Source of the DNA: Rugamonas rivuli
GTDB lineage: Bacteria > Pseudomonadota > Gammaproteobacteria > Burkholderiales > Burkholderiaceae_D
Direction of reading: 5' to 3'
Length of the DNA stretch: 64,000 nt
NCBI RefSeq assembly: GCF_009380165.1
Contig: NZ_WHUF01000003.1
Span: 806,001 to 870,000 of the forward strand
Shown here in pieces: positions 16,828 through 25,414 of this stretch. Position numbers and translations under genes: made by a program. Positions within the stretch are counted from its first letter, which is position 1. Each line of letters starts with the position of its first letter. The notes below the pieces were generated by a model. That model was not told the origin of the DNA. It did no database searches and was given only the letters and a program-made list of their open reading frames with translations.

Positions 16828-18012
16828 TTATTTGGGTTCTTCGTCTTCCGGCTCTTCGTCGATCTGCATGCTGAGCGAATCGGCGGTGGACGGGCTGTTG
16901 TCGCCGGGTTCCTTGCGGTCGCCGCGCAGCTTGATCTGCAGGCGCAGGCCATTGGCCGAATCGGCGTTGCGGATCGCTTCTTCGTAGGCGATATAGCCCT
17001 TATTATAAAGTTCGTACAGCGCCTGGTCGAAAGTGCACATGCCGAGCTCGCGCGATTTGTGCATGATTTCCTTGATCGCCTGGAAGTTCCCCTTGAAGAT
17101 CATCTCGGCGATGGTCGGCGTGTTGAGCAGGATTTCGATGGCCGCCTTGCGGCCCTTGCCGTCCTCGGTGCGCACCAGCCGCTGCGAGACGATGGCGCGC
17201 AGGTTGGACGACAAATCCATCAGCAGCTGGTTGCGCCGCTCTTCCGGGAAGAAGTTGATGATGCGGTCCATGGTCTGGTTGGAGTTGTTCGCGTGCAGCG
17301 TGCCCAGGCACAGGTGGCCGGTCTCGGCAAACGCGATCGCGTGTTCCATCGTTTCGGTGTCGCGGATCTCGCCGATCAGGATCACGTCCGGCGCCTGGCG
17401 CAGCGTGTTCTTCAGCGCGTTGTGCCACGACAGCGTGTCGACCCCGACCTCGCGGTGCGTGATCAGGCAGCCCTTGTTCTTGTGCACGTACTCGACCGGG
17501 TCTTCCACCGTGATGATGTGGCCGGCCGAATTGGCGTTGCGGTAATCGATCATCGCCGCCAGCGTGGTCGACTTGCCGGAACCGGTGCCGCCCACCACCA
17601 GCACCAGGCCGCGCTTGGTCATGATGACTTCCTTCAGCACCTCGGGCAGGTCGAGCTTTTCGAAGTTCGGAATCTCCGAGGCGATCGTGCGTATCACCAT
17701 CGCCACGTTCTGCTGCTGCACGAAGACGTTGACGCGGAAGCGGCACACGTCCGGCAGCGAGATCGCGAAGTTGCATTCCAGCTCGGCCTCGAACTCGCGC
17801 TTCTGCTTGTCGTTCATGATGGACAGCGCCAGCGCGCGCGTCACGCTGCCGGTCAGCTTTTGCTGGCTCAGCGGCTTCATCGCGCCCTGCGATTTCATAC
17901 TCGGCGGGAAATCTGCAGAAATGAACAAATCCGAACCGCCCGTGTGATGCATGACTTTGAGCAGTTTGTGCAGATAGGCTTGGGCTTCTTCGGGACCGAA
18001 TGTGGAGGACAT
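16828..18012 (-). CDS. PilT/PilU-family ATPase (second PilU paralogue)
   Basis: A 394-residue hexameric-type motor ATPase of the PilT/PilU group. It shows the N-terminal PAS-like domain, Walker A GGTGSGKSTT (about residues 133-142), the Asp box (TVEDPVEYVH), Walker B (ILIGEIRD) and the His box (AETGHLCLGTLHAN). It lacks the AIRNLIRE motif of PilT, so it groups with PilU, which assists pilus retraction. The C-terminus is a variable acidic tail ending EEPEDEEPK. The ATG at 18012 gives the usual family start (MSSTFGPEEAQ); an in-frame extension to 18123 has no family similarity. Divergent from oxyR. Confidence 0.88.
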   Translation of the reverse strand: MSSTFGPEEAQAYLHKLLKVMHHTGGSDLFISADFPPSMKSQGAMKPLSQQKLTGSVTRALALSIMNDKQKREFEAELECNFAISLPDVCRFRVNVFVQQQNVAMVIRTIASEIPNFEKLDLPEVLKEVIMTKRGLVLVVGGTGSGKSTTLAAMIDYRNANSAGHIITVEDPVEYVHKNKGCLITHREVGVDTLSWHNALKNTLRQAPDVILIGEIRDTETMEHAIAFAETGHLCLGTLHANNSNQTMDRIINFFPEERRNQLLMDLSSNLRAIVSQRLVRTEDGKGRKAAIEILLNTPTIAEMIFKGNFQAIKEIMHKSRELGMCTFDQALYELYNKGYIAYEEAIRNADSANGLRLQIKLRGDRKEPGDNSPSTADSLSMQIDEEPEDEEPK

Positions 18013-18121
18013 GCTTGCCTTTCGATGGTTGGCACCAACATACGCTGCATTATATCGACACCATTCGCTACAATACGGGTTAATTATTGCATCCCAGCAT
18101 TGCCTGTGTTCAAATACATTC

Positions 18122-19057
18122 ATGACACTGACCGAACTGAAATATATCGTCGCCGTTGCAAGAGCGAAACACTTCGGACATGCTGCCGAAGCCTGTTACG
18201 TCGCGCAGCCTACGCTATCGGTCGCCATCAAGAAACTGGAAGATGAACTGGGCGTGGTGCTGTTCGAACGGGGTGGCGCCGAAATCTCCGTCACCCCGCT
18301 GGGCGCGCAAATCGTCGCCCAGGCCGAGCGCGTGCTGGAGCAGACCGCCGCCATCAAGGAACTCGCCAAGCAGAACAAGGACCCGCTGGCCGGCCCGCTG
18401 CGCCTGGGCGTGATCTACACCATCGGCCCCTACCTGCTGCCGCCGCTGGTCAAGGGCATGATAGACAAAGTCCCGCAGATGCCGCTGATCCTGCAGGAAA
18501 ACTTCACCGTGCGCCTGATCGAAATGCTGCGCCAGGGCGAGCTCGACGCCGCCATCATGGCGCTGCCGCTGCCCGAGCACGGCATGGCCATGCAGGCGCT
18601 GTACGACGAACCCTTCGTGGTGGCGATGCCGGCCCAGCACCCGTGGGCCAAGCGCCGCAGCATCCCCGCCGACGATCTGAAAACCGAAAACATGCTATTG
18701 CTGGGCAACGGCCATTGCTTCCGCGACCAGGTACTGGAAGTATGTCCCGAAATGGCCCGCTTCTCCGCGCCGGGCAATGGCATGCAGCGCACCTTCGAAG
18801 GATCGTCGCTGGAAACCATCCGTCACATGGTGGCCAGCGGCATCGGCCTGACCGTGCTGCCGCGCGCCTCGGTGCCGGACATGGACACCAAGGAAGGCAT
18901 GTTGCAATTCCGCCGCTTCGACGCGCCGGAACCGTCGCGCCGCGTGGTCATCGTGTGGCGTAAAAGCTTCACCCGCAAGGCCGCCATCGACGCCGTGTGC
19001 GAAGTGGTCGCCGCCTGCAACCTGCCCGGCATCACCACCCTCTGCGCCGACGATTAA
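18122..19057 (+). CDS. oxyR: LysR-family hydrogen-peroxide regulator OxyR
   Basis: A 311-residue LysR regulator. The N-terminal winged helix (MTLTELKYIVAVARAKHFGHAAEACYVAQPTLS, about 1-33) is close to OxyR. The two redox cysteines are present in GHCFRDQVLEVCPE (about residues 199 and 208), the pair that forms the peroxide-induced disulfide in E. coli OxyR. Length and motif positions match the family. OxyR activates catalase and peroxiredoxin genes; none is adjacent, although a glutathione peroxidase lies about 10 kb away. It is divergent from the PilU paralogue with a 109-bp spacer. Confidence 0.93.
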   Translation: MTLTELKYIVAVARAKHFGHAAEACYVAQPTLSVAIKKLEDELGVVLFERGGAEISVTPLGAQIVAQAERVLEQTAAIKELAKQNKDPLAGPLRLGVIYTIGPYLLPPLVKGMIDKVPQMPLILQENFTVRLIEMLRQGELDAAIMALPLPEHGMAMQALYDEPFVVAMPAQHPWAKRRSIPADDLKTENMLLLGNGHCFRDQVLEVCPEMARFSAPGNGMQRTFEGSSLETIRHMVASGIGLTVLPRASVPDMDTKEGMLQFRRFDAPEPSRRVVIVWRKSFTRKAAIDAVCEVVAACNLPGITTLCADD

Positions 19058-19135
19058 GCCTGCCGGCGGGCCAGTTACACCCGCCGCGCCCGGATTTGCG
19101 ATAATCGCTATCTTTCCATTCAAGCGGCACTATCC

Positions 19136-19990
19136 ATGAACAAGCTGGAGCTCTACTTTCGCCTGGTCAGGCTGGACAAACCTATCGGCACCCTGCTGCT
19201 GTTGTGGCCGACGCTGTGCGCGCTGTGGCTGGCATCCAACGGCAAGCCGGACCTGACGCTGGTAGTCATCTTCTCGCTCGGCACGCTGCTGATGCGCTCT
19301 GCCGGTTGCGCGATGAACGACTACGCCGACCAGGATATCGACAAGTTCGTCAAACGCACGGCGCAGCGCCCCATCACCAGCGGCCGCATCAGCGGCAAGG
19401 AAGCGCTGGCGATTGCCGGTGCGCTGGCGGTGCTGTCGTTCTGCCTGATCCTGCCGCTGAACGCATTGACCAAGCAGCTGTCGGTGGCGGCCGTCATCAT
19501 CGCCGGCACCTACCCGTACTTCAAGCGCTTCTTCGCGATCCCGCAAGCCTACCTCGGCATCGCCTTCGGCTTCGGCATCCCGATGGCGTTCGCGGCGATC
19601 CAGAACACGGTGCCGCTGGTGGCGTGGGTGCTGTTGCTGGGTAACGTGTTCTGGGCCGTGGCCTACGACACCGAATACGCGATGGTCGACCGCGACGACG
19701 ACCTGAAGATCGGCATCAAGACCTCGGCCATCACCTTCGGCCGCTACGACGTGGCGGCGGTGATGCTGTGCTACGCCGTGCACCTGGGCTTGCTGCTGGC
19801 CTGCGGCTGGCAGCTGGGCATGGGTGTATGGTTTGCCGGCGGCGTGGCGGTGGCGGCGGGCATCGCCTGCTATCACTACACGCTGATACGCGGCCGCGAA
19901 CGCGATCCCTGCTTCTACGCCTTCCGCCACAACAACTGGCTCGGCGCGGCCGTGTTCGCGGGCGTGGCGCTGGACTACGCGCTGCGCTGA
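19136..19990 (+). CDS. ubiA: 4-hydroxybenzoate polyprenyltransferase
   Basis: A 284-residue UbiA-family membrane prenyltransferase that joins the polyprenyl chain to 4-hydroxybenzoate in ubiquinone synthesis. Both Asp-rich motifs are visible: [15 protein letters not shown] (about residues 62-76) and [19 protein letters not shown] (about residues 178-196). The N-terminus ([33 protein letters not shown]) is highly characteristic. Multiple hydrophobic helices fit the inner-membrane fold. It follows oxyR on the same strand with a gap of about 80 bp. Ubiquinone would serve the respiratory chain that feeds both cytochrome oxidases. Confidence 0.95.
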   Translation: MNKLELYFRLVRLDKPIGTLLLLWPTLCALWLASNGKPDLTLVVIFSLGTLLMRSAGCAMNDYADQDIDKFVKRTAQRPITSGRISGKEALAIAGALAVLSFCLILPLNALTKQLSVAAVIIAGTYPYFKRFFAIPQAYLGIAFGFGIPMAFAAIQNTVPLVAWVLLLGNVFWAVAYDTEYAMVDRDDDLKIGIKTSAITFGRYDVAAVMLCYAVHLGLLLACGWQLGMGVWFAGGVAVAAGIACYHYTLIRGRERDPCFYAFRHNNWLGAAVFAGVALDYALR

Positions 19991-20079
19991 TCCGACGCGA
20001 TTGAGGCAGCGCAAGGCCGCAGCGCCGGCGCTGCCTACAATGGCTATCCCCTTCCACCCCGATACGCAACGAGGTCATC

Positions 20080-20427
20080 ATGGATCAGATTCAACAGAAC
20101 GGAAAAGGCGTCGCCGACAGCCAAGCCGCCAGCGCCGCCGCGCGCGACAAGCTGATGGATGAATTAAAGCACGCCATCGGCGAAGCCGAGGACTGGCTGA
20201 AAGACAGCGCCAAAGACCCCGCGCCCAGCTCCGACAACCGCGCCCGTTTCGACGACACGCTGCGCACCGCCCGGACCGACCTGCGCAAACTGGAAGACAG
20301 CATCATCGCCCGCAGCCGCAGCGCCGCCGAGTCGGCCAACGTCTACGTGCATGACAATCCGTGGAAGTCGGTGGGCCTGGGCGCGGCGCTCGGCGTTGTT
20401 GTCGGACTACTGATCGCCCGCAAGTAA
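20080..20427 (+). CDS. DUF883 (ElaB/YqjD-like) membrane-anchored protein
   Basis: A 115-residue protein with a long amphipathic helical region (about residues 17-80) and a C-terminal membrane anchor, GLGAALGVVVGLLIARK, ending in Arg-Lys. This is the DUF883/ElaB/YqjD architecture; E. coli members are tail-anchored proteins that bind ribosomes in stationary phase. In betaproteobacteria such genes often respond to envelope or osmotic stress. Its start is a simple ATG; it is convergent with the YjbR-like gene, with a 7-bp hairpin between them. Confidence 0.85.
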   Translation: MDQIQQNGKGVADSQAASAAARDKLMDELKHAIGEAEDWLKDSAKDPAPSSDNRARFDDTLRTARTDLRKLEDSIIARSRSAAESANVYVHDNPWKSVGLGAALGVVVGLLIARK

Positions 20428-20431
20428 GAAC

Positions 20432-20450
20432 GGAGAGTCAGATACTCTCC
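20432..20450. other. Hairpin between convergent DUF883 and YjbR-like genes
   Basis: GGAGAGT at 20432-20438 pairs with ACTCTCC at 20444-20450, with a 5-nt loop. It overlaps the last codons of the YjbR-like gene and follows the DUF883 stop by 4 bp. There is no T-run; at most it is a weak bidirectional transcription-end element. Confidence 0.3.
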
Positions 20451-20785
20451 ACGCTGGCGCCATGCCGCTTGAGCAGCGACTTCGGCGCCGCCAGCAGCCA
20501 GGCTTGCGCCAGCCGTCGCGTCGCGCCGTCGCGGTGCGCTTGCGGCAGGCGGATCAGCACCCATGGATGGTCGCGATAGTGGTCGGTGATGTAGTAGGTC
20601 TCCGGCTCCACCATCAGCAGGCGCTCGCGCTCTTCCCACGTGGTGCGTATCGCCACCGACTCGCCATCCTCCTTCAGACGCGCCATCAGCTTGCCTTTGA
20701 CCTTCAACGCCGGCGTGCCGTACGAGGTCGATTCCTCCACTTCGGGTAGCGCCAGGCCCAGCGCTTTGAAGGCTGCGTAATCCAT
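20438..20785 (-). CDS. MmcQ/YjbR-family protein
   Basis: A 115-residue protein of the MmcQ/YjbR family (cyaY-like fold): MDYAAFKALGLALPEVEESTSYGTPALKVKGKLMARL, followed by a stretch with YITDHYRDHPWVLIRL. Family members are described as DNA-binding or uncharacterised, and the biochemical role is open. The start at 20785 lies 1 bp after the HiPIP stop on the same strand, so the two are probably translated from one mRNA. The length is normal for the family. Confidence 0.8.
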   Translation of the reverse strand: MDYAAFKALGLALPEVEESTSYGTPALKVKGKLMARLKEDGESVAIRTTWEERERLLMVEPETYYITDHYRDHPWVLIRLPQAHRDGATRRLAQAWLLAAPKSLLKRHGASVESI

Positions 20786-20786
20786 G

Positions 20787-21086
20787 TCAGCCGAACGAGG
20801 TGCACCAGCCGCCGGCCGCCACCAGCTTGCCGGGGAAGATGGCGCAACCGCCCATGTCGTTAGCCCCATCCTCGTAGATCTGGCACTTGCTGCAGCGGTC
20901 GCCGGCCTTGAAGTCGGGGAATTTGTGCCCGTCTACCTTGGCGGCGTCAATCACATAGTTGAACTCCTTGGCCAGCGGCTCGTCTTCCTTCAGCGCCACG
21001 CGGTCCTCGGCCCAGGCCATGCAGCCCAGCGTCGCAGCGGCCAGACCGGCGCAGCCGTTCAAAATAAAAATGCGGCGATTCGTCAT
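20787..21086 (-). CDS. High-potential iron-sulfur protein (HiPIP)
   Basis: A 99-residue exported HiPIP. The N-terminus has a twin-arginine (NRRIFILNG) followed by a hydrophobic Ala-rich stretch ending near AWA (about residue 26), consistent with export of a folded cofactor protein through Tat. The mature part carries four cysteines in HiPIP spacing: CSKC (about residues 65 and 68), GGC (about 81) and GGWC (about 95). These ligate a [4Fe-4S] cluster used as a periplasmic electron carrier. It is divergent from the beta-helix/diheme cytochrome pair, across a 132-bp spacer. Confidence 0.9.
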   Translation of the reverse strand: MTNRRIFILNGCAGLAAATLGCMAWAEDRVALKEDEPLAKEFNYVIDAAKVDGHKFPDFKAGDRCSKCQIYEDGANDMGGCAIFPGKLVAAGGWCTSFG

Positions 21087-21218
21087 TTTCTTCCTTTCCG
21101 TCGCTGCCGCGCCACATGGCGACGGCCCAGCAATGATACGCCGTTGCGGCCGAAAACATACTGCTATACTCAATGTTGCCAAGCACTCTACATTTAACAA
21201 AATTAATGAGGGGACGTC

Positions 21219-22466
21219 ATGTACAAGGCCATATCCGCAGTTGTACTTTGCTGTACGATCGCCGCCTGCGGCAAGTCCGAGGCGCCCGTCTCGGCCGAGC
21301 AGGCCAGCGCCGGCGCGGCGTTCCAGAAAAAACTGCAGGAGCAGCTGCTCGACGCCAAACCCGGCAGCGTGGTCGAGATACCGGCCGGTACCTATCATCT
21401 CACTAGCGGCCTGACCCTGCGCGGCAACGGCGTCACGATACGCGGCGCCGGCATGGACAAGACCATCCTCTCGTTCAAAGGCCAGGTCACTGGGCCGGAA
21501 GGCATGCTGGTCTACGCCAGCAACTTCACCATCGAAGGCTTGACCATCGAAGACTCCAAGGGCGATGGCCTGAAGATCAACGACGGCGACAACATCACCA
21601 TCCGCAAGGTCAAGGTGCAATGGACCGGCGGCTCCAAAGTGACCAACGGCGCCTACGGCATCTACCCGGTCAAGACCAAAAACGTGCTGATCGAAGACTG
21701 CGTGGCCATCGCCGCCTCCGACGCCGGCATCTATGTCGGCCAGTCCAACGGCGTCGTCGTGCGCCGCTCGCGCGCCGAGCAGAACGTGGCCGGCATCGAG
21801 ATCGAGAACACCATCAACGCCGACGTCTACGACAACGTCGCCACCAACAACACCGGCGGCATCCTGGTGTTCAACATGCCCAACCTGTCGCAGCCCGGCC
21901 ATAGCACGCGCGTGTACAAGAACAAGGTCGAGAAGAACAACCTCGGCAACTTCGCCGCGCGCGGTACGGCGGTGGCCAGCGTGCCGGCCGGCTCCGGCAT
22001 CGTCATCAACTCCAACTCCAAGGTCGAGATCTTCGACAACGACGTCACCGACAACCAGACCGCCAACGTCATCATCTCCAGCTACCACTCGACCGGCTAC
22101 TACACCGAGAAAGGCGTGGCTGCCGGCTACGACCCGTATCCAAAGGCGATCTACGTCTACGGCAACCGCTTCAAGGGCGGCGGCGATTCGCCCGACGGCC
22201 TCGATCTGAAGGCGCTGAAGATCGCCATGTACGGCATCAGCGGCCACCTGCCCGACGTGCTGTGGGACGGCTATGTCGACAACAAGCTGCTGGTCAAGGG
22301 CGTGATGCCGGCCGAGCAGCGCATCTGCATCCAGGACGGCGTCGAAGTGCTGAACGCCGACGGCCCGAACAAGTACAAGAACCCCAGCAAGGAGTCTGCG
22401 CCGTTCCGCTGCGAGCTGGCCAAGCTGCCACCGGTGACGATCGCCCAACTCGCCGCGCAGTCATGA
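21219..22466 (+). CDS. Parallel beta-helix repeat lipoprotein (TIGR03805-type)
   Basis: A 415-residue predicted lipoprotein (lipobox IAAC, cysteine about residue 17) whose mature part is a right-handed parallel beta-helix. Repeats with N/D/G-rich turns run through about residues 45-330 (for example [35 protein letters not shown]). A C-terminal segment (about 340-415) contains Cys in CIQDG and FRCEL. This family occurs paired with a diheme cytochrome, as here. The start follows an AATGAGGGGACGTC region with a GGGGA ribosome-binding site. Substrate and role are unknown. Confidence 0.85.
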   Translation: MYKAISAVVLCCTIAACGKSEAPVSAEQASAGAAFQKKLQEQLLDAKPGSVVEIPAGTYHLTSGLTLRGNGVTIRGAGMDKTILSFKGQVTGPEGMLVYASNFTIEGLTIEDSKGDGLKINDGDNITIRKVKVQWTGGSKVTNGAYGIYPVKTKNVLIEDCVAIAASDAGIYVGQSNGVVVRRSRAEQNVAGIEIENTINADVYDNVATNNTGGILVFNMPNLSQPGHSTRVYKNKVEKNNLGNFAARGTAVASVPAGSGIVINSNSKVEIFDNDVTDNQTANVIISSYHSTGYYTEKGVAAGYDPYPKAIYVYGNRFKGGGDSPDGLDLKALKIAMYGISGHLPDVLWDGYVDNKLLVKGVMPAEQRICIQDGVEVLNADGPNKYKNPSKESAPFRCELAKLPPVTIAQLAAQS

Positions 22467-23599
22467 TGGTGAGATTTTCCGCAATCGCGTGCGCGCTGAT
22501 GCTGGCCGCGTGCACGCATCAGCAGGAGCCGGTCAGCTTCATCACCGAAGGCAATCCGGCCAAGTTGAGCGACTGGCATTTGATGGCCGTCTCCGGCGGC
22601 CGCCTTAACCTGAACGCCGGCGTGGTCCCCTACGATCTGAACACGCCGCTGTTCACCGACTACGCGCACAAGCTGCGCACCGTCTGGATGCCGAAGGGCC
22701 AGAGCGCCGTCTACAACGCCGATACCTCCTTCGAGTTCCCGGTCGGGACCATCATCAGCAAGACCTTCTACTACCCCAAGGCCGACGGCCCCGCCAAGGC
22801 GGTGCTGGCGACCTACGACACCAGCAAGTCCGGCAGCGACAAGCTCGATCTGGCCAATGTGCGCCTGATCGAAACCCGGCTGCTGGTGCGCCGCGCCGAC
22901 GGCTGGATCGCCCTGCCCTATGTGTGGAATGCCGAGCAGACCGAGGCCGTGCTGTCGCGCACCGGCGACCAGGTGCCGCTGGAAGTCGTGCATGAAGACC
23001 GCAGCCGCAAGCCGCTGACCTACGTGGTGCCGAACGTGAACCAGTGCGCGTCCTGCCACGTGGCGGATGTGAAGTCGCGCCAGTTCCAGCCGATAGGTCC
23101 GAAAGCGCGGCATATGAACCGCAGCTACAGCTACGATGGCGTGACCAGCAACCAGCTCGATTACCTGGCCCGCATCGGCTACCTGAGCGGCGTGCCGGCC
23201 AATGCCTCGACGGCGGCGCCGCACAACGCCAACTGGCTGGACAAGGGCCAGACGCTGAACGCGCGCGCCCGCGCCTACCTCGACATCAACTGCGCCCACT
23301 GCCACAACGACAAGGGCGCGGCCAACACCACGGCCCTGCATCTGAACATGGGGGCGCCGGCCGATCTGCATCTGGGACTGTGCAAACCGCCGGTGGCGGC
23401 GGGTGCAGGTACCGGCGGCCATAACTACGGCATCGCGCCGGGCCAGCCGGAGGACTCGATCATGGTCTACCGCTTAAGCTCCGACCAGACCGGCGTCATG
23501 ATGCCGGAACTGGGACGGGGTTCGGTGCACAAGGAAGGTGTGGAGCTGATACGGGCGTGGATCGCCGCGATGAAGCAAGGCTGCGGCGGCGCCAGCTAG
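22463..23599 (+). CDS. SO2930/TIGR03806-type diheme c cytochrome lipoprotein
   Basis: A 378-residue predicted lipoprotein (lipobox LAAC, cysteine about residue 15) with two c-type heme sites, CASCH (about residue 195) and CAHCH (about 276). The N-terminal part is a conserved non-heme domain (PYDLNTPLFTDYAHKLRTVWMP). The C-terminal half resembles PQQ-dehydrogenase-associated cytochrome domains (MMPELGRG with a possible Met ligand). Its ATG overlaps the TGA of the beta-helix gene by 4 bp, so the pair is coupled. It probably transfers electrons at the periplasmic face; the partner is unknown. Confidence 0.85.
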   Translation: MMVRFSAIACALMLAACTHQQEPVSFITEGNPAKLSDWHLMAVSGGRLNLNAGVVPYDLNTPLFTDYAHKLRTVWMPKGQSAVYNADTSFEFPVGTIISKTFYYPKADGPAKAVLATYDTSKSGSDKLDLANVRLIETRLLVRRADGWIALPYVWNAEQTEAVLSRTGDQVPLEVVHEDRSRKPLTYVVPNVNQCASCHVADVKSRQFQPIGPKARHMNRSYSYDGVTSNQLDYLARIGYLSGVPANASTAAPHNANWLDKGQTLNARARAYLDINCAHCHNDKGAANTTALHLNMGAPADLHLGLCKPPVAAGAGTGGHNYGIAPGQPEDSIMVYRLSSDQTGVMMPELGRGSVHKEGVELIRAWIAAMKQGCGGAS

Positions 23600-23608
23600 G
23601 CCAAGCTA

Positions 23609-24574
23609 CTAGGGCGCTGCACGCTTGTCCTTGAAAAAGGCCCAGGTTTCGTCGGCAAATTCCACATCGCCGTTCTGTTTGCCGAGCACCGCCTGCACCA
23701 GCCATGACAGGTTGTGCGTGATGCTCGGCTGTACGTGGCCGGCGTTTTCCATCTTCAGGAATTCGACCTGCGTGCCTTTCGGATCGCTGCCCCACACGTA
23801 GCGCACCAGCGCCGTCTTGTCGGAAGCGTCGCGATGCGGCAGCTTGGTGATCGTCGGCGTGGACGGCAGCTGCGCCAGCTCGCGCCAGTACTTCACTGAA
23901 TCCTCCGCGCTCAGGCCCGAGCCACGCCCCGTCAGCAGGAAGTGGCCGACTTCGCCGCCCGCATACGGAGCGATCTTGTCCTCCGTCCCATGCGCCACCA
24001 GCACCGGCAAGGCGCGCTTGGGCGCCGCGCACAGATTCTTGGTCGGCATCAGCATGCTCGACACGGCCACCGCCGCCAGGCGCGGCCCCATTTCGATCGC
24101 CGCGCGGTACACCATGCCGCCGCCATTCGAAGCGCCAGACAGGTACACACGCGACGGATCCGCGTTGTGCTGCGCGACCGCCTGGTCGATCATCGCGGCG
24201 ATGAAGCCGACATCGTCGGTCTTGGGATTGGTGGGCGCATCGGCGCGGCAGTCGTTCCAGCCCTGCTTGTCGTCGCTGCCTTTCGCACCATCGGGCGCGA
24301 TCACCAGCAAGCCCTCGCGGTCGGCCACGGCCAGCCAGGCGGCGGCCGGATCGTCGATCTTGCCCTTGCCGAAAGTGAGGTTGGCCGACGCCGCGTGGCC
24401 GTGCAGCAGGATCACCAGCGGCAGCTTGCCCGCCACCGGCGTCGCCGGCTGCGCCAGCAGATAGTGGCGCGCGCCTTCCGGGCGCTGCACCGTCTCGTCA
24501 ACGATGGTTGCGGCGCCCGCCTGTAACGCGGTAATGGCTGCAATCAGTGGGAGGTAGCGTGTTACCGTCATCAT
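23609..24574 (-). CDS. Secreted PHB-depolymerase-like/LpqC-type esterase
   Basis: A 321-residue protein with a signal peptide (about residues 1-21, ending ALQAGAA). The alpha/beta-hydrolase core has the oxyanion HGHAASANL region (about 57-65), nucleophile elbow GASNGGGM (about 145-152) and a catalytic His in NAGHVQPS near residue 281. This matches the LpqC/esterase-D-like or short-chain PHB-depolymerase group. Substrates could be hydroxyalkanoate oligomers or feruloyl esters; the sequence does not tell. It is convergent with the diheme cytochrome gene, with only 9 bp between stops. Confidence 0.8.
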   Translation of the reverse strand: MMTVTRYLPLIAAITALQAGAATIVDETVQRPEGARHYLLAQPATPVAGKLPLVILLHGHAASANLTFGKGKIDDPAAAWLAVADREGLLVIAPDGAKGSDDKQGWNDCRADAPTNPKTDDVGFIAAMIDQAVAQHNADPSRVYLSGASNGGGMVYRAAIEMGPRLAAVAVSSMLMPTKNLCAAPKRALPVLVAHGTEDKIAPYAGGEVGHFLLTGRGSGLSAEDSVKYWRELAQLPSTPTITKLPHRDASDKTALVRYVWGSDPKGTQVEFLKMENAGHVQPSITHNLSWLVQAVLGKQNGDVEFADETWAFFKDKRAAP

Positions 24575-24587
24575 GCAGCCCTTCGTT

Positions 24588-25412
24588 TTAGTTTGCGGAA
24601 CCCAGCTCGTCGCCCATTTCCTTGCCGCGGTGCGCAGCGGCTTTCATCGCAGTGATGATAGCCGACTTGACGCCGCTCTGCTCCATGCTGGTCAGCGCCG
24701 CGTAGGTGGTGCCGCCCTTCGACGTCACACGCTCGCGCAGCAGCGACACCGGCTCGCTAGACTGCACCGCCAGTTGCGACGCGCCGGCGAACGTCGCCAG
24801 CGCCAGCTGCCTGCCCTGCTCCGCGTTCAGGCCCATGTCCAGCGCGGCCTGCTGCATCGCCTCGATGAAGTAGAACACATAGGCAGGACCGCTGCCCGAC
24901 ACCGCCGTCACCGCATCAATCTGCGACTCGTCGTCCAGCCACACGGTCGGGCCGACGGCGCGCAGGATATCGTCCGCAGCCTTCTTCTGTGCGGCGGATA
25001 CGCCGGCCGTCGCCGCCATGCCGGTGATGCCCATGCCGATCAGCGCAGGCGTGTTGGGCATGCAGCGCACGATGGCGCCGTAGCCGCCCAGCCAGCGCGA
25101 CAGGTCCGCGCCGCGTATGCCGGCCGCGATCGACACGATCAGCGGCTGCTTCGCCGGATCGATCAGCGGCAGCAGCTGGGCCGCCACTTCGCGCATGCTT
25201 TGCGGTTTGACCGCCAGCACGATCACGTCCGCCGACGACACGGCGGCATCGGCGCCGCTGGCCGTGGTCACGCCAAACTGCTGATGCAATCGCGTCAGCG
25301 CATCCGCGTTCGGATCGGCCACGTGGATGTTGGCGCCTGCGGTCAGCTTGTTGGCCAGTCCCGCGATCAGGGCGGAGGCCATATTGCCGCCGCCGATAAA
25401 TGCTATCTTCAT
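24588..25412 (-). CDS. proC: Pyrroline-5-carboxylate reductase
   Basis: A 274-residue enzyme for the last step of proline synthesis, reducing 1-pyrroline-5-carboxylate with NADPH. It begins MKIAFIGGGNMASALIAG (Rossmann motif) and has the family signature VRCMPNTPALIGMGITG (about residues 113-129) and the C-terminal DMGLNAEQGRQLALATFAGAS catalytic region. I chose the ATG at 25412; an upstream in-frame TTG at 25418 is less likely. It overlaps or abuts yggS, a pairing common in many proteobacteria. It is followed by the esterase gene. Confidence 0.95.
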   Translation of the reverse strand: MKIAFIGGGNMASALIAGLANKLTAGANIHVADPNADALTRLHQQFGVTTASGADAAVSSADVIVLAVKPQSMREVAAQLLPLIDPAKQPLIVSIAAGIRGADLSRWLGGYGAIVRCMPNTPALIGMGITGMAATAGVSAAQKKAADDILRAVGPTVWLDDESQIDAVTAVSGSGPAYVFYFIEAMQQAALDMGLNAEQGRQLALATFAGASQLAVQSSEPVSLLRERVTSKGGTTYAALTSMEQSGVKSAIITAMKAAAHRGKEMGDELGSAN

Positions 25413-25414
25413 GT

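Noticed and set aside
18002..18121. N-terminal extension of OxyR by 40 residues
   Set aside because: The OxyR family begins at MTLTELKY; the extension overlaps the divergent pilU-like start region and has no homology.
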